This document shows positions 63,325 through 64,000 of a DNA stretch of 64,000 nt, piece by piece. Made by a program: the position numbers and the translations under genes. The stretch's first letter is position 1. Every line of letters starts with the position of its first letter. Below the pieces are notes generated by a model. The model worked only from the letters and a program-made list of their open reading frames with translations, was not told where the DNA came from and ran no database searches. Origin of the DNA: Coleofasciculus sp. FACHB-1120 (GTDB lineage: Bacteria > Cyanobacteriota > Cyanobacteriia > Cyanobacteriales > FACHB-T130); the NCBI RefSeq assembly GCF_014698845.1, contig NZ_JACJTV010000005.1, positions 1-64,000 on the forward strand, given 5' to 3'.

Positions 63325-64000
63325 ATGTTCTCGTTCATCCGGTCAGATTTATCTCAGTTACGCGCCTATATGCCCCACCCAGGCGGCGCATCAGGAAGTC
63401 CAGTCACTGGTTCAATTCCGATCGATCGGCTGGATACCAATGAATGCCCTTTTGATTTGCCAAAAGAATTAAAAGAAAAGTTGGCATGGACTTATCAGCA
63501 GCTAATTGAGACGAATCGCTATCCTGATGGCAGTCACGCCGAACTCAAAGAAGCGATCGCCCAATACGCGAACGAATCCTTAGATGCCGCTATTACCCCA
63601 ACCAACATCTCTGTAGGTAACGGTTCCGATGAACTCATTCGTTCCCTCCTGATTGCCACCTGTTTAGGCAACGAAGGCTCGATTTTGGTAGCCGATCCCA
63701 CCTTCTCCATGTACGCGATTCTGGCTCATACCCTAGGCATTCCTGTGGTGAGTGTCGGGCGCAAGGAAGCGAATTTTGAAATGGATCTTGCCGCTGCCCA
63801 AAAAGCCATTGAGGAAACCCAGAATCCACCAATCCGGGTGGTATTTGTCGTTCATCCCAACTCCCCCACCGCTAACGCCTTAACTGCTGCTGAGTTGGAA
63901 TGGCTGCGGAGTTTGCCAGAGCATATTTTGGTGGTCATTGACGAAGCTTATTTTGAATTTAGCCAGACAACCGTGGTTGGGGAATTGTCGCAGCATCCAA
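63325..64000 (+). CDS. hisC: Histidinol-phosphate aminotransferase (partial, runs off the window)
   Basis: An open frame from ATG 63325 continues to the end of the window with no stop (225 codons). It is a fold-type I aminotransferase N-terminal half, with [46 protein letters not shown], the PLP contacts [14 protein letters not shown] and DPTFSMYAI, and DEAYFEF with PNSPTAN. These match HisC, the seventh step of histidine synthesis. It follows the metallophosphoesterase at 25 bases, so they may be cotranscribed. The PLP lysine is beyond the window. Confidence 0.88.
   Translation, partial: MFSFIRSDLSQLRAYMPHPGGASGSPVTGSIPIDRLDTNECPFDLPKELKEKLAWTYQQLIETNRYPDGSHAELKEAIAQYANESLDAAITPTNISVGNGSDELIRSLLIATCLGNEGSILVADPTFSMYAILAHTLGIPVVSVGRKEANFEMDLAAAQKAIEETQNPPIRVVFVVHPNSPTANALTAAELEWLRSLPEHILVVIDEAYFEFSQTTVVGELSQHP

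Overview
The window is chromosomal DNA from a cyanobacterium, probably a filamentous one. The evidence is the many GCGATCGC (HIP1) octamers, the phylloquinone (men) genes, a GUN4-domain kinase, a polyprenyl diphosphate synthase, two Vipp1/PspA paralogues and PEP-CTERM proteins. All family assignments come from reading the sequence and from memory of the families; no database search was run.

Region 1 (1-1842) is the wrecked end of a type V-K CRISPR-associated transposon (CAST). The last codons of an IS630-type transposase run straight into the 3' end of cas12k. After that come a tracrRNA-like region, a five-repeat CRISPR array, a shortened repeat with a 17-nt spacer, a ladder of 20-bp-spaced TnsB-type sites ending in ACA, and a second copy of the same kind of end. 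A tRNA-Ala(CGC) gene closes the region. The 17-nt spacer matches the anticodon arm of that tRNA at 16 of 17 positions, with a GTA PAM, and the outer transposon end lies about 60 bp from the PAM. This looks like a homing guide still next to its attachment site, with two transposon ends in tandem.

Region 2 (2011-9419) holds a GMC oxidoreductase, a broken DUF3598-like gene, rtcB, a methyltransferase-HAD hydrolase operon, an unidentified 305-residue protein and relics of a STAND-type ATPase. Region 3 (9416-15560) holds a pentapeptide-repeat Ser/Thr kinase and an ISAs1-type element inside a membrane-protein gene. It also has an AAA ATPase gene with two in-frame TAG codons, a DUF433/DUF5615 toxin-antitoxin pair and a SIMPL-domain protein.

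Region 4 (16500-38350) is mostly housekeeping: amiC-murI, sds, a kinase-GUN4 fusion, a heparinase-like protein, uvrC, a response regulator, two PEP-CTERM proteins sharing an upstream palindrome, an aminotransferase, thioredoxin, tandem PspA/Vipp1 genes, a SPOR-like protein and a DciA-like protein.

Region 5 (39674-50717) carries menB, menD, menF, menA, menC, menE and a hotdog thioesterase, which together make DHNA and phylloquinone. A KAP-family NTPase sits inside the cluster. Three men genes carry the same in-frame palindrome. Region 6 (50788-59226) is a likely defence island: a TerB-C coiled-coil membrane protein, a DUF2791/BrxD-like ATPase and an Lhr/BrxHI-like helicase in one operon, then a DUF815 ATPase and a GmrSD-like DUF262/DUF1524 nuclease. 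The window ends with a large hybrid sensor kinase, a metallophosphoesterase and the start of hisC.
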